8,555 nt of DNA. Origin: an uncultured beta proteobacterium. GTDB lineage: Bacteria; Pseudomonadota; Gammaproteobacteria; Burkholderiales; Burkholderiaceae. This document shows, piece after piece, positions 1-7,129 of this stretch (position 1 is its first letter; the number at the start of each line of letters is the position of its first letter). Made by a program: the position numbers and the translations under genes. The notes below the pieces were generated by a model. The model did not search any database and was not told the origin of the DNA. It worked only from the letters and a program-made list of their open reading frames with translations. The stretch covers positions 1 to 8,555 of the forward strand of contig CAIYZI010000140.1 of NCBI GenBank assembly GCA_903930665.1, in the 5' to 3' direction.

Positions 1-78
1 GAGGTTTTTTGCGACCATGTGTCATTATCCGGTAAATATTTGGGGGATATTGTAAAAATATTCTTATAAAATACAGAA
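1..78. other. Upstream region of the DUF3108-type gene, no supported gene
   Basis: The stretch is AT-rich. The + strand is open in frame 1 from the window edge to a TAA at 67-69, but its 22 residues resemble nothing I recognise, so it is not called as a gene tail. On the minus strand an ATG at 18-16 opens toward the window edge (MVAKNL...). It could be the start of a divergent gene, but six codons cannot decide this. Confidence 0.3.
65..72 (+). promoter_or_regulatory. Possible -10 element just before the DUF3108-type gene
   Basis: TATAAAAT lies 6 nt before the ATG at 79. The only -35-like hexamer is TTGGGG at 40-45, with a long 19-nt spacer. If this is the -10 box, transcription would begin at about 77-79 and the mRNA would be nearly leaderless, which fits the lack of a Shine-Dalgarno sequence. 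The region is AT-rich, so a chance match is quite possible. Confidence 0.25.
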
Positions 79-891
79 ATGAAAAAAATTGTTTTGCATT
101 ACACCCATCCGTTCTTAGTCTTGATCTTGCTGGGTTTTGCCTCAGGCTCAGTCTTTGCCCAAAATGCTCAATTTGAATATGACCTAAAAATAACGGCCGA
201 TCCTGCCAAACGCGCAGCCTACCTCAAGCAATCAGGGGAAGCGCCAACTCCTTATGAGCAAGTTTATAGTTTAATCAAGGGGTCTATGCAGGTTGCGACA
301 ATTGTGGATAAGGTGGACCTTCGCAAAGACCAATACCATATTAGCTCGACGGGTACCTTGGGTGCGGTGCTATCTACTGTGCTACAAGATCAAAAACTCA
401 TCCGGGATTCAGTTGGCACAAATGGTCCAAAGGGATTGCTCACAAATACCTATCAAGAAAAGCGCGGAAATACTGAATTGCTGATTGCTAAAGTAGATGC
501 GCCTAAAAATGCGCTCAATTTTTACAAAGTTTCCTCTCGCACTCCCCCTGTTGGTAGTGCGCCTTATGCGGGGCAGCTTTTGGACATGCTTACTGTGGGT
601 TATCAGTTTATTGGACGTGAATTACCGGCTAAATCCGTAGTATTGCCTGTGACTGACGGACGCTCGCTCAAGACCTATACCCTAGTGCGAGGCGAGGCCT
701 GGGAATTTCCTTTTGATGGGGCTAAAGTAAAGGCTGTGAGGTACTATAAAACGACTTCAAAAGAGGACTCTGCCACATTTGAGGTTTGGTTTTCAGAAAA
801 AGAGCATGCCCCCCTACGTTCAGTCATTGGATTAAATGCGCAGTACGGCGCCACGATTCAAGTAGATCTCAAAAAGATCCCTGCCTTATAA
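79..891 (+). CDS. Exported periplasmic DUF3108-type protein
   Basis: This 270-residue protein has a clear Sec signal peptide: a basic start (MKK), a hydrophobic core at about 11-20, and a type I signal peptidase site V25-F26-A27 before Q28. No lipobox is present, so it is probably soluble in the periplasm. The mature part looks like the DUF3108 family common in Burkholderiales. It has a beta-rich pattern with a 'tested by exported substrate' style core (YHISSTGTLGAVLS, about 86-100), a DGR-LKTYTLVRGE segment at about 193-206, and a closing strand pair (FEVWFSEKEHAPLRSV, about 234-249). The family has no established biochemical function; some members are studied as envelope proteins, and I infer nothing further. 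The ATG at 79 is chosen because the signal peptide begins there. It has no good ribosome binding site. The 126-nt gap downstream suggests it is a separate transcription unit from the large gene. Confidence 0.75.
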   Translation: MKKIVLHYTHPFLVLILLGFASGSVFAQNAQFEYDLKITADPAKRAAYLKQSGEAPTPYEQVYSLIKGSMQVATIVDKVDLRKDQYHISSTGTLGAVLSTVLQDQKLIRDSVGTNGPKGLLTNTYQEKRGNTELLIAKVDAPKNALNFYKVSSRTPPVGSAPYAGQLLDMLTVGYQFIGRELPAKSVVLPVTDGRSLKTYTLVRGEAWEFPFDGAKVKAVRYYKTTSKEDSATFEVWFSEKEHAPLRSVIGLNAQYGATIQVDLKKIPAL

Positions 892-903
892 GCAAGCGGC
901 ATT

Positions 904-973
904 CAAACTATTCCTGGGTAATTCCTCCCACTTTCTTGGTGGGATAGTGCATTCAGTTTGCGAGAAAGTGGGG
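904..973 (+). promoter_or_regulatory. Two mutually exclusive RNA hairpins upstream of the giant gene
   Basis: The long form pairs 926-938 (UCCCACUUUCUUG) with 961-973 (CGAGAAAGUGGGG): 13 bp including two G-U pairs, with a 22-nt loop. Its core of 10 bp (927-936 with 963-972) is perfect. The alternative form uses the same left arm: 926-931 (UCCCAC) pairs with 939-944 (GUGGGA) across a 7-nt loop. This small hairpin can be enclosed by a further helix, 904-909 (CAAACU) with 955-960 (AGUUUG). The two folds cannot coexist. Neither stem is followed by a T-run, so a classical intrinsic terminator is not supported. A role as leader switch or mRNA-stabilising structure is inference. Confidence 0.45.
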
Positions 974-974
974 C

Positions 975-1018
975 ATGGTAATCTCCTACTTACTCAATTA
1001 ATGTTTGGATTTGCGTAG
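975..1018 (+). promoter_or_regulatory. Two chained mini-ORFs leading into the giant gene
   Basis: ATG at 975 opens an 8-codon ORF (MVISYLLN) that stops at TAA 999-1001. This stop overlaps a new ATG at 1001 (TAATG). The second ORF has 5 codons (MFGFA) and stops at TAG 1016-1018, which overlaps the GTG start of the large gene (TAGTG). The chain could provide translational coupling for a gene whose own ribosome binding site is poor (only GGA at 1007-1009). ATG 975 has purine-rich sequence before it, but the GGGG is only 1 nt away, so initiation there is uncertain. Chance overlap cannot be excluded. Confidence 0.3.
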
Positions 1019-2706
1019 TGGATACCTCCCTTTCAAGCCTCTGGCAGCAAGCGCAACAGCACGAATTGGCTGGTAATCTGACGCAAGCAGAATCTAGCTA
1101 TCGCAGTATTCTTCAAGCGGAGCCCGCTAATGCTCAGGCATGGCATGCCATGGGCTTGTTGGCCTATGGCGCGAATAACCTAGATGGGGCTTTTAACTAC
1201 ATTGCTCAAGCGGTGCGGTGCGAGCCCCAGGTAGCGCTTTATCATCGCAATTTAGGTGAAATCGCACGTCGCACAGGCAAGTTAGAGCAAGCGATTTTGT
1301 CAGGCAAAGCAGCCTGTACGCTCTCCCCAAATGATTTAGATGCGCACTACAACCTAGGCCTGGCATATACCGATGCTCAGCAATTCAGTAAAGCGATTTT
1401 GCATTACCGTAAGGCCCTAAAAATCAATCCAAAGCATGGTTTGTCTTGGAATAACTTGGGCTCTGCGCTTGAGCAACAAGGCGATAAGGCGGGCGCATTA
1501 AAAGCCTATCAAAAAGCGGTAGCGATTGATCCTAGGCATGCAGAAGCACAAAACAATCAAGGGGCTATATATAGCGAAGAGGGTAACCTTGAGGAGGCTC
1601 GCGCCAGCTTTGGCGCAGCGATTGCTGCTCGTCCTAATTTTGTAGAAGCACATTACAACCTCTCATCACTGAAAACCTATCAATTGGATGACCCCCATTT
1701 GGCAATGCTCGAAGGGGTTTATGCTAATCGAGAGCAATTTTCTGATCATGCGCGAATTCGTTATGACTTTGCGCTAGGAAAGGCTCTGGATGACATTGGC
1801 CAGTACGATCGCGCCTTTGCTGCTTATGAGGAAGGCAATCGTCTGCAGCATGCGATATTGCCCTGTGATGAGCGCCGTGCCGATGAGTTGGTCGATGCCA
1901 TTATTAATACTTTTACCCCAGAGTTTTTTGCAAGCAAGTTAGAGCAGCGCCCCCTTTCTTCCGCCAAGGGCAAGACCCCGATTTTTATCGTCGGTATGCC
2001 GCGTTCAGGTACCACCTTGCTTGAGCAAATCCTCTCAAGCCATCCTTCGGTGTTTGGTGCTGGAGAATTGACCATTCTCAATGAGGTGGTATCGGAGATT
2101 ACAAAAGCATCGGCAGAGCGTTTTTACACTCAAGAGCTGACAAGATTATCCAAAACCCATTTGCAAAAAATAGGTAAAGATTATGTGCGAAGGGTCTGGA
2201 ATTTATCTCCCAAGAGTGCATTTATCACTGATAAGATGCCGGCCAATTTTTTCTATCTCGGCTTAATTTATTTGGCACTCCCTCATGCCAAAATCATTCA
2301 TGCGATGCGCGATCCGATGGATTCATGTTTTTCCTGTTTCTCGCGCCTCTTTAATGACACGATGGAATTTGCTTACGATCAGCGGACCATTGGACGTTAC
2401 TACCAGCGTTATATGCGCCTCATGAACCATTGGCGCAAAGTCTTGCCTGCGGGAACTATTTTGGATTTGCCCTATGAGGATATGGTTGCCGATACCGAGA
2501 CACAGTCTAAAAGGGTGCTTGAATTTGTGGGGCTACCTTGGAATGCTGATTGTTTAGAATTTTATAAAAATGAGCGCTTAGTGCAAACAGCCAGTGTGGC
2601 CCAAGTACGAAAACCCATTTATAAAACTTCGGTAGCACGCTGGAAGCATTTTGCACGCCATCTCAAACCCTTGTATGAGTTGGTGAAAGAGTTCCGCGAT
2701 CCAGGC
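1018..2706 (+). repeat. First copy of a duplicated TPR-sulfotransferase module
   Basis: Residues 1-563 match residues 1043-1736 of the same protein in order: a TPR array, then a conserved hinge with the detached TPR (FALGKALDDIGQYDRAF here, YALGKAYDDLGNYQEAF in the other copy), then an FTPE(F/R)(F/Y) segment, then the sulfotransferase. This copy has six regular 34-residue TPR units (5-208). The DNA of the two copies has drifted widely at third codon positions, so the duplication is old and not a recent recombination product. Confidence 0.85.
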
Positions 2707-5700
2707 GATATTCCTGACTTTAGCCTTCCCGCTCCATCCCCGGTGGCTATACCTCCCCAGATCTCTGCGACACCAGCCCTTTCTCAAACGGTGGTTGATC
2801 AATGTCTAGCCTTACAGGGCAAAGGAGATCATCACGCCGTAGTGCAATTGCTCAATCCCTACATGCCGCAACTGGGAGAGGATGGGGTATCGGCATCTTT
2901 ATGGCACTTGCATGGCATTTCCTTATATCGCTTAGATCGATTTGAAGAGGCTCGCACTAGTTATGAGAGGGCACTACACCTTCAGCCGCAATTTCCCGGT
3001 GCTCTCAATAGCTTGGGATTTTTATTGCAAGACATGGGGCAGATCGAAGAGGCTCGACAGTGTTTTGAACAGGCCCTGCGTTTTGCGCCTGAGATGGCGA
3101 TGGCGCGCTTAAATTTAGGAATGGCACAACTTAAGCTAGGTGACTTTGCAAACGGCTGGGAAAATTATGAGGCTCGCTGGACGGGTTCGGCAGAAAGTGC
3201 CATGGGTACGTTTGCCAGGCCAAATTGTCCGTTGCCACAGTGGAATGGCGAGGAGCAAACTCAAGATAAGCGCTTGTTGGTCATTACCGAGCAAGGCTTT
3301 GGCGATACTTTTCAATTTGCCCGTTACTTGTCGCAAGTTGCGCCGCGTTTTGCAAAGGTCGGCTTTGTCTGTTCAGCCCCGACCTTGCGTTTAATGGAGT
3401 GGGCCTATGCCAATCAGATTGTGCTCTTGACCCATCTGCCTTTAGATTACTCGACGTGGGATTGGCAGTGCGCTTTAATGTCTTTGCCCCGCGCCTGCCA
3501 AACCCGTCTGGACTCCATTCCAGCGCAAATCCCTTATTTACAAGTGCCCCTAGCAGCTAAAGCGCATTGGTTAGATCGCTTAAACACCGCAGCCCCTGGC
3601 CGCTTTAAAGTCGGACTGGCTTGGGCTGGTCGTAAAGTGCATCAATACGATGGACGACGCAGCATGGGGTTTGCTCAATTAGCACCCTTATTAAATCTTC
3701 CTTTTATTACTTGGGTCAGTTTGCAAAAGTGGGCCCCTGAAGAAGTGCGTCCAAACATCCCAGCACAGGTGGATTGGATAGATTGGACCGAGGAGCTTAC
3801 AGACTTTGGTGATACGGCATCTTTAATAGAGAATTTGGATTTGGTGATCTCTATCGATTCATCGATGGTCCATTTGGCGGGGGCACTGAACAAACCGGTA
3901 TGGATGCTTAATCGCTTTGATACCGAGTGGCGCTGGCTTCATGGTCGAATTGATAGTCCGTGGTACCCGAGTGTGCGCATTTTTAATCAGCCGCACTTTG
4001 GTGATTGGAATAGTGTCATTGATCAAGTGGTGATGGAGCTTGGCACTTTGCCAATTCCCCAAGTTCCGGCCAAAGAACGATCTTCTCAAGCGGCTACTGT
4101 TTCGCAGGCAGCCCCAGTGACTACTGCAGCGCCCTTACAAAATCTGAGCATCGATCAGGCGATTCAATTAGCGAGTCAACTCCATGTGAGCGGTCAATTA
4201 ACGCAAGCCGAGCAGGTGCTACGCCAAATTTTGCGTATTGAGCCTTTACATGCTCAAGCCTTACATTTATTGGGAGTGGTGACTTACCAAGCAGGGCAAG
4301 CCATCTTGGCGCTGGATTTAGTGCGCCAAGCGATTTCTAGCGACCCTACAGTAGCGCTCTTTGAAAGCAATTTAGCGGAGATGTGTCGCCAGCAAGGTCG
4401 TATCGATGAAGCGGTTGCACATGGACAAAGAGCAATTGCCATTGATCCCACGATGGCCTCTGCTTATAGTAATTTAGGGGTGGCTTTATTTGATGCCAAA
4501 AATTATCAGCTTGCCAAGGCTATGCATGAAAAAGCTCTGGCTATTCAACCCCAGCTATTACAGTCTTTAAATAATTTGGGAAGTATTGAGCGTGCTCAGG
4601 GAAACCGGGATATTGCACTTGAGTGGTATCGCAAGGCGCTCAGTATTGATGCTAATTTTTTAGAGTCATTGACTAACCTAGGCGCAGTATTGGTCGAAGA
4701 GGATCGTGCTCAAGAAGCCATTGAGCCTTTATTAAAAGTGCTGGCAGTTTTCCCCAATTCGCCTGAGGCTTTGTGTAATTTAGGGTTAGCCTACTTTAAA
4801 TTGGATGCATTTGATAAAGCGCAGTCCTTGCTTTCTCGCTCCTTGCAAAATCGCCCGCAATATGCAGAAGCATTGGTGGGCTTAGCTAAAGTCCTTCAAG
4901 AGCTAGACCATCTTCCAGAAGCTTTAAATTTATTGCAACAAGCAGTCAATCAGGCAAATGCAAAAGCGGATGCTTGGTGTCAACTTGGTAGTCTGTATAC
5001 CGAAATGGCTAAAGAAGATTTAGCTAGGGATGCCTTTGAAAAGGCCTTAGCGCTTGAGCCTGCTTATGTTGATGCACTTACAGGAATGGCTAATCTTTCG
5101 CTAGAGGCTGGCGATAGCATAAAAGCCAAGCAGCTGCTTGAGCTTGCCTTATCCATTGATCCTAGTCATGTGTCTGCCCACTTTCATTTAACGCAAGTGC
5201 AAAAGGTTAAAGCTGAGGACTCTAATTTGGCAGTATTAAAGACCTTGGGTTCTGTAGTAGAAAATTTATCCAGTGATAAGCAGATTTCAGTGCACTACGC
5301 ATTAGGAAAGGCTTACGACGATCTTGGAAACTATCAAGAGGCTTTCCCGCACTTTTTAAAAGGGGCTCGTTTAAAGCGAAGTAAGCTTCAGCTTGACTTG
5401 CATGAGGAAACTGCAAATATCAATACACTCATTGATTGGTTTACCCCTGAGCGCTATCAAGCATTGCGTGGAGCGGGAGTAAGTGATAAATCTCCGATCT
5501 TTATTTTGGGAATGCCACGTTCCGGTACAACCCTCACAGAACAAATCATTGCTAGCCATCCTTTAGTCCATGGGGCAGGTGAATTACAAGACTTGCTCCA
5601 GGTGGTTCAAGATCATGGGTCTAATGGACAGGGTGCTGGCTATCCAGGCAGTCTGCTTGGGGTAACTAAAGAAAAATTAACCCAATGGGGTGGGGAGTAT

Positions 5701-6228
5701 TTAAAGCGATTACGGATTCATAGTGATGATGCCTTGCGGATAACCGATAAGATGCCATCAAACTATTTAGCCTTAGGGTTAATTCCACTGATGCTGCCTA
5801 ATGCCAAAATCATTCATGTCAAACGCAATCCCATTGATACCTGCCTATCGTGCTTTACGCGTTTATTTAATCGACACCAAAATGCGACTTATGACTTAAA
5901 AGAATTGGGGATGCATTACCAAAATTACGCCCGGCTGATGGATCATTGGTGCGCCGTTTTGCCCCCTGAGAGTTTTTTAGAGATTGAGTATGAGGCGATT
6001 GTCCAGGATATTGAGCCTCAAGCTCGCAAGCTGATCGAGTGGGTTGGATTGGATTGGGATCAAGCTTGTTTGGATTTTTATAAAAATAAACGCAGTATTC
6101 GCACTGCTAGCCTGACTCAAGTTCGTCAACCCATCTACTCTTCGTCGGTAGCGCGTTGGAAAAATTATGAAGTCTTCTTACAGCCACTATTAGCTCAATT
6201 AGAGCCCCTCTTAAATGCCTCCGATTAG
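1018..6228 (+). CDS. Giant TPR / sulfotransferase / glycosyltransferase / sulfotransferase fusion protein
   Basis: This 1736-residue protein has no signal peptide or membrane segment, so it should be cytoplasmic. Domains in order: TPR array (5-208, plus one detached unit near 247-280); sulfotransferase 1 (about 320-550); Pro-rich linker (about 564-590); TPR array (about 591-721); GT9-like glycosyltransferase (about 737-1010); Ala/Pro/Gln linker (about 1013-1042); ten TPR units (1045-1384, one more near 1425-1458); sulfotransferase 2 (about 1491-1724). Both sulfotransferase domains keep the PAPS 5'-phosphosulfate loop GMPRSGTT (326-333, 1498-1505), the GAGE glutamate that aligns with the catalytic base of tyrosylprotein sulfotransferases (E350, E1522), DKMP (405-408, 1577-1580) and the 3'-phosphate site Arg...Ser (R431/S439, R1603/S1611). 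The glycosyltransferase part shows EQGFGDTFQFARY (758-770) and IDSSMVHLAGAL (946-957), typical of GT9-type nucleotide-sugar binding. It probably sulfates and glycosylates a protein or glycan; the substrate is unknown. The GTG start is the only possible start after the in-frame stop at 979. It sits 18 nt before the next gene, in one operon. Confidence 0.9.
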   Translation: MDTSLSSLWQQAQQHELAGNLTQAESSYRSILQAEPANAQAWHAMGLLAYGANNLDGAFNYIAQAVRCEPQVALYHRNLGEIARRTGKLEQAILSGKAACTLSPNDLDAHYNLGLAYTDAQQFSKAILHYRKALKINPKHGLSWNNLGSALEQQGDKAGALKAYQKAVAIDPRHAEAQNNQGAIYSEEGNLEEARASFGAAIAARPNFVEAHYNLSSLKTYQLDDPHLAMLEGVYANREQFSDHARIRYDFALGKALDDIGQYDRAFAAYEEGNRLQHAILPCDERRADELVDAIINTFTPEFFASKLEQRPLSSAKGKTPIFIVGMPRSGTTLLEQILSSHPSVFGAGELTILNEVVSEITKASAERFYTQELTRLSKTHLQKIGKDYVRRVWNLSPKSAFITDKMPANFFYLGLIYLALPHAKIIHAMRDPMDSCFSCFSRLFNDTMEFAYDQRTIGRYYQRYMRLMNHWRKVLPAGTILDLPYEDMVADTETQSKRVLEFVGLPWNADCLEFYKNERLVQTASVAQVRKPIYKTSVARWKHFARHLKPLYELVKEFRDPGDIPDFSLPAPSPVAIPPQISATPALSQTVVDQCLALQGKGDHHAVVQLLNPYMPQLGEDGVSASLWHLHGISLYRLDRFEEARTSYERALHLQPQFPGALNSLGFLLQDMGQIEEARQCFEQALRFAPEMAMARLNLGMAQLKLGDFANGWENYEARWTGSAESAMGTFARPNCPLPQWNGEEQTQDKRLLVITEQGFGDTFQFARYLSQVAPRFAKVGFVCSAPTLRLMEWAYANQIVLLTHLPLDYSTWDWQCALMSLPRACQTRLDSIPAQIPYLQVPLAAKAHWLDRLNTAAPGRFKVGLAWAGRKVHQYDGRRSMGFAQLAPLLNLPFITWVSLQKWAPEEVRPNIPAQVDWIDWTEELTDFGDTASLIENLDLVISIDSSMVHLAGALNKPVWMLNRFDTEWRWLHGRIDSPWYPSVRIFNQPHFGDWNSVIDQVVMELGTLPIPQVPAKERSSQAATVSQAAPVTTAAPLQNLSIDQAIQLASQLHVSGQLTQAEQVLRQILRIEPLHAQALHLLGVVTYQAGQAILALDLVRQAISSDPTVALFESNLAEMCRQQGRIDEAVAHGQRAIAIDPTMASAYSNLGVALFDAKNYQLAKAMHEKALAIQPQLLQSLNNLGSIERAQGNRDIALEWYRKALSIDANFLESLTNLGAVLVEEDRAQEAIEPLLKVLAVFPNSPEALCNLGLAYFKLDAFDKAQSLLSRSLQNRPQYAEALVGLAKVLQELDHLPEALNLLQQAVNQANAKADAWCQLGSLYTEMAKEDLARDAFEKALALEPAYVDALTGMANLSLEAGDSIKAKQLLELALSIDPSHVSAHFHLTQVQKVKAEDSNLAVLKTLGSVVENLSSDKQISVHYALGKAYDDLGNYQEAFPHFLKGARLKRSKLQLDLHEETANINTLIDWFTPERYQALRGAGVSDKSPIFILGMPRSGTTLTEQIIASHPLVHGAGELQDLLQVVQDHGSNGQGAGYPGSLLGVTKEKLTQWGGEYLKRLRIHSDDALRITDKMPSNYLALGLIPLMLPNAKIIHVKRNPIDTCLSCFTRLFNRHQNATYDLKELGMHYQNYARLMDHWCAVLPPESFLEIEYEAIVQDIEPQARKLIEWVGLDWDQACLDFYKNKRSIRTASLTQVRQPIYSSSVARWKNYEVFLQPLLAQLEPLLNASD
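2788..4047 (+). other. TPR plus GT9-like glycosyltransferase module inside the giant protein
   Basis: Residues about 591-1010. Three clear TPR units (625-658, 659-692, 693-721, with a weaker one before) run straight into GWENYEARW (713-721), then P-x-W-N-G-E and the LLVITEQGFGDTFQFARYLS stretch (753-772). This is the usual start of TPR-linked glycosyltransferases related to ADP-heptose-type GT9 enzymes. The C-terminal nucleotide-sugar half has FKVGLAWAGRKVHQYDGRRS (863-882) and ISIDSSMVHLAGALNKP (944-960). The donor sugar cannot be told from sequence. The Cys motif of the BAHT autotransporter heptosyltransferases is not evident to me. Confidence 0.8.
4144..6228 (+). repeat. Second copy of the duplicated TPR-sulfotransferase module, TPR array expanded
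   Basis: Residues 1043-1736. The TPR array runs as ten in-register 34-residue units (1045-1384) against six in the first copy, so about four units were gained here or lost there. The opening is closely alike in the two copies (HELAGNLTQAESSYRSIL at about 15-32, LHVSGQLTQAEQVLRQIL at about 1055-1072). The sulfotransferase ends are also alike (QVRKPIYKTSVARW, QVRQPIYSSSVARW). Confidence 0.85.
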
Positions 6229-6246
6229 GGCGTGTGATTTTCAGTA

Positions 6247-7110
6247 ATGAGTCTTCATCCCCAAAGATTGGTGTATTGGGTGGCGATGGGGTGCTCTCTA
6301 TTTTTCTTGAGCGGGTGCATCTCTTTGGATGGACAAGAGCACTCTCACCAAGCCCAGGATTTAGCGTTGGCTTCTCATTGGCAAGAGCTTAACGTCCATA
6401 CTTCTTCCTATGATCTATCGGCATATCTTAGCCCGCAAAAATCCGATAATGGTGTTTTGACGATTTATATTGAAGGCGATGGCTCATCCTGGGTGCATGG
6501 CGAGTTTCCCTCAAGTGACCCTACGCCAAAAGATCCGATTGGCTTAAGGCTTGCCCTTGCCCACCCTCAAGGCGCTGCTGCCTATTTGTCTCGCCCCTGT
6601 CAATTTATTGGGTTGGAAAACCCACTGGTATGCAACTTTAAAGTCTGGACCTCTGAGCGTTTTTCGCAAAACGTGATTGATTCAATCAATCAAGCGATTG
6701 ATCAGCTTAAATCTCGCGCACAGGCTCAAAGCCTGATATTGGTAGGTTATTCAGGGGGTGCGGCTGTTGTGCTTTTGGCGGCATCGCAGAGACATGATGT
6801 CCAATCCATCATTTCTGTGGCGGGTAATGTCAGTCCTCAGGTCTGGGCAAAGGTCTTAGCGCTAGAGCCTTTGGAGGGTTCGCTAGATCCACGCAATGTA
6901 ATGATCAAATTGACGTCGATTCCACAAATCTATTTAGTGGGCGCAAAAGACCGGGTGGTGCCTTTAGATCTAACGACCGCTTTTATTGCACAACTCCCAA
7001 CTGACAGTATGGTTGAGCTGTTTGAAATTCCGAAGAATGGTCATGTGTGTTGCTGGGTTGAGCAATGGCCTTTACTATGGACGACATTAATCAAGCCCAA
7101 GCACCAATAA
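6247..7110 (+). CDS. Lipoprotein alpha/beta hydrolase (putative esterase)
   Basis: This 287-residue protein begins with a lipoprotein signal peptide: hydrophobic segment about 9-22 and lipobox L21-S22-G23-C24, so it should be acylated at Cys24. The residue after the Cys is Ile, not Asp, which under the E. coli Lol rule favours the outer membrane. The rest is an alpha/beta hydrolase: a strand with YIEGDGSSW (74-82), a nucleophile elbow GYSGG (167-171, Ser169), an Asp235 in GAKDRVVP and a His266 in NGHVCCW, giving a complete Ser-Asp-His triad. Cys118/Cys129 and the pair Cys268/Cys269 suit an oxidising periplasm. The substrate is unknown; an ester or deacylase activity on envelope material is possible. 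The 18-nt gap from the giant gene and 19-nt gap to the GT2 gene indicate one operon. The ATG has only a weak GTGA ribosome site (6234-6237), consistent with translation coupling. Confidence 0.85.
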   Translation: MSLHPQRLVYWVAMGCSLFFLSGCISLDGQEHSHQAQDLALASHWQELNVHTSSYDLSAYLSPQKSDNGVLTIYIEGDGSSWVHGEFPSSDPTPKDPIGLRLALAHPQGAAAYLSRPCQFIGLENPLVCNFKVWTSERFSQNVIDSINQAIDQLKSRAQAQSLILVGYSGGAAVVLLAASQRHDVQSIISVAGNVSPQVWAKVLALEPLEGSLDPRNVMIKLTSIPQIYLVGAKDRVVPLDLTTAFIAQLPTDSMVELFEIPKNGHVCCWVEQWPLLWTTLIKPKHQ

Positions 7111-7117
7111 AAAGCCC

Positions 7118-7122
7118 GGTGA
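7118..7122 (+). promoter_or_regulatory. Ribosome binding site of the GT2 gene
   Basis: GGTGA matches the distal part of the AAGGAGGTGA consensus, 7 nt before the ATG at 7130. It is the best such site in the window and supports that start. Confidence 0.6.
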
Positions 7123-7129
7123 ATCATTT

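Noticed and set aside
1..69. Frame-1 open stretch as the tail of an upstream gene
   Set aside because: Its 22 residues match no C-terminus I recognise, and the stretch is AT-rich with promoter-like sequence.
293..484. Second + strand ORF inside the DUF3108-type gene
   Set aside because: It is out of frame within a gene with a good signal peptide and family match, and the product has no recognisable feature.
2706..4144. Possible frameshift or assembly join between fused modules
   Set aside because: The linkers at about 564-590 and 1013-1042 are Pro/Ala/Gln-rich, as natural interdomain linkers are, and the reading frame and codon style do not change across them.
1824..5559. Several 60-85 codon ORFs inside the giant gene, on both strands
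   Set aside because: All are shadows of the long TPR frame. None has a recognisable motif, and the long frame is supported by protein motifs along its whole length.
7098..7122. AAAAAGCCCGG near the end of the hydrolase gene as a terminator arm
   Set aside because: No complementary arm follows, and the next gene begins 19 nt after the stop codon with a good ribosome site, so read-through is expected.
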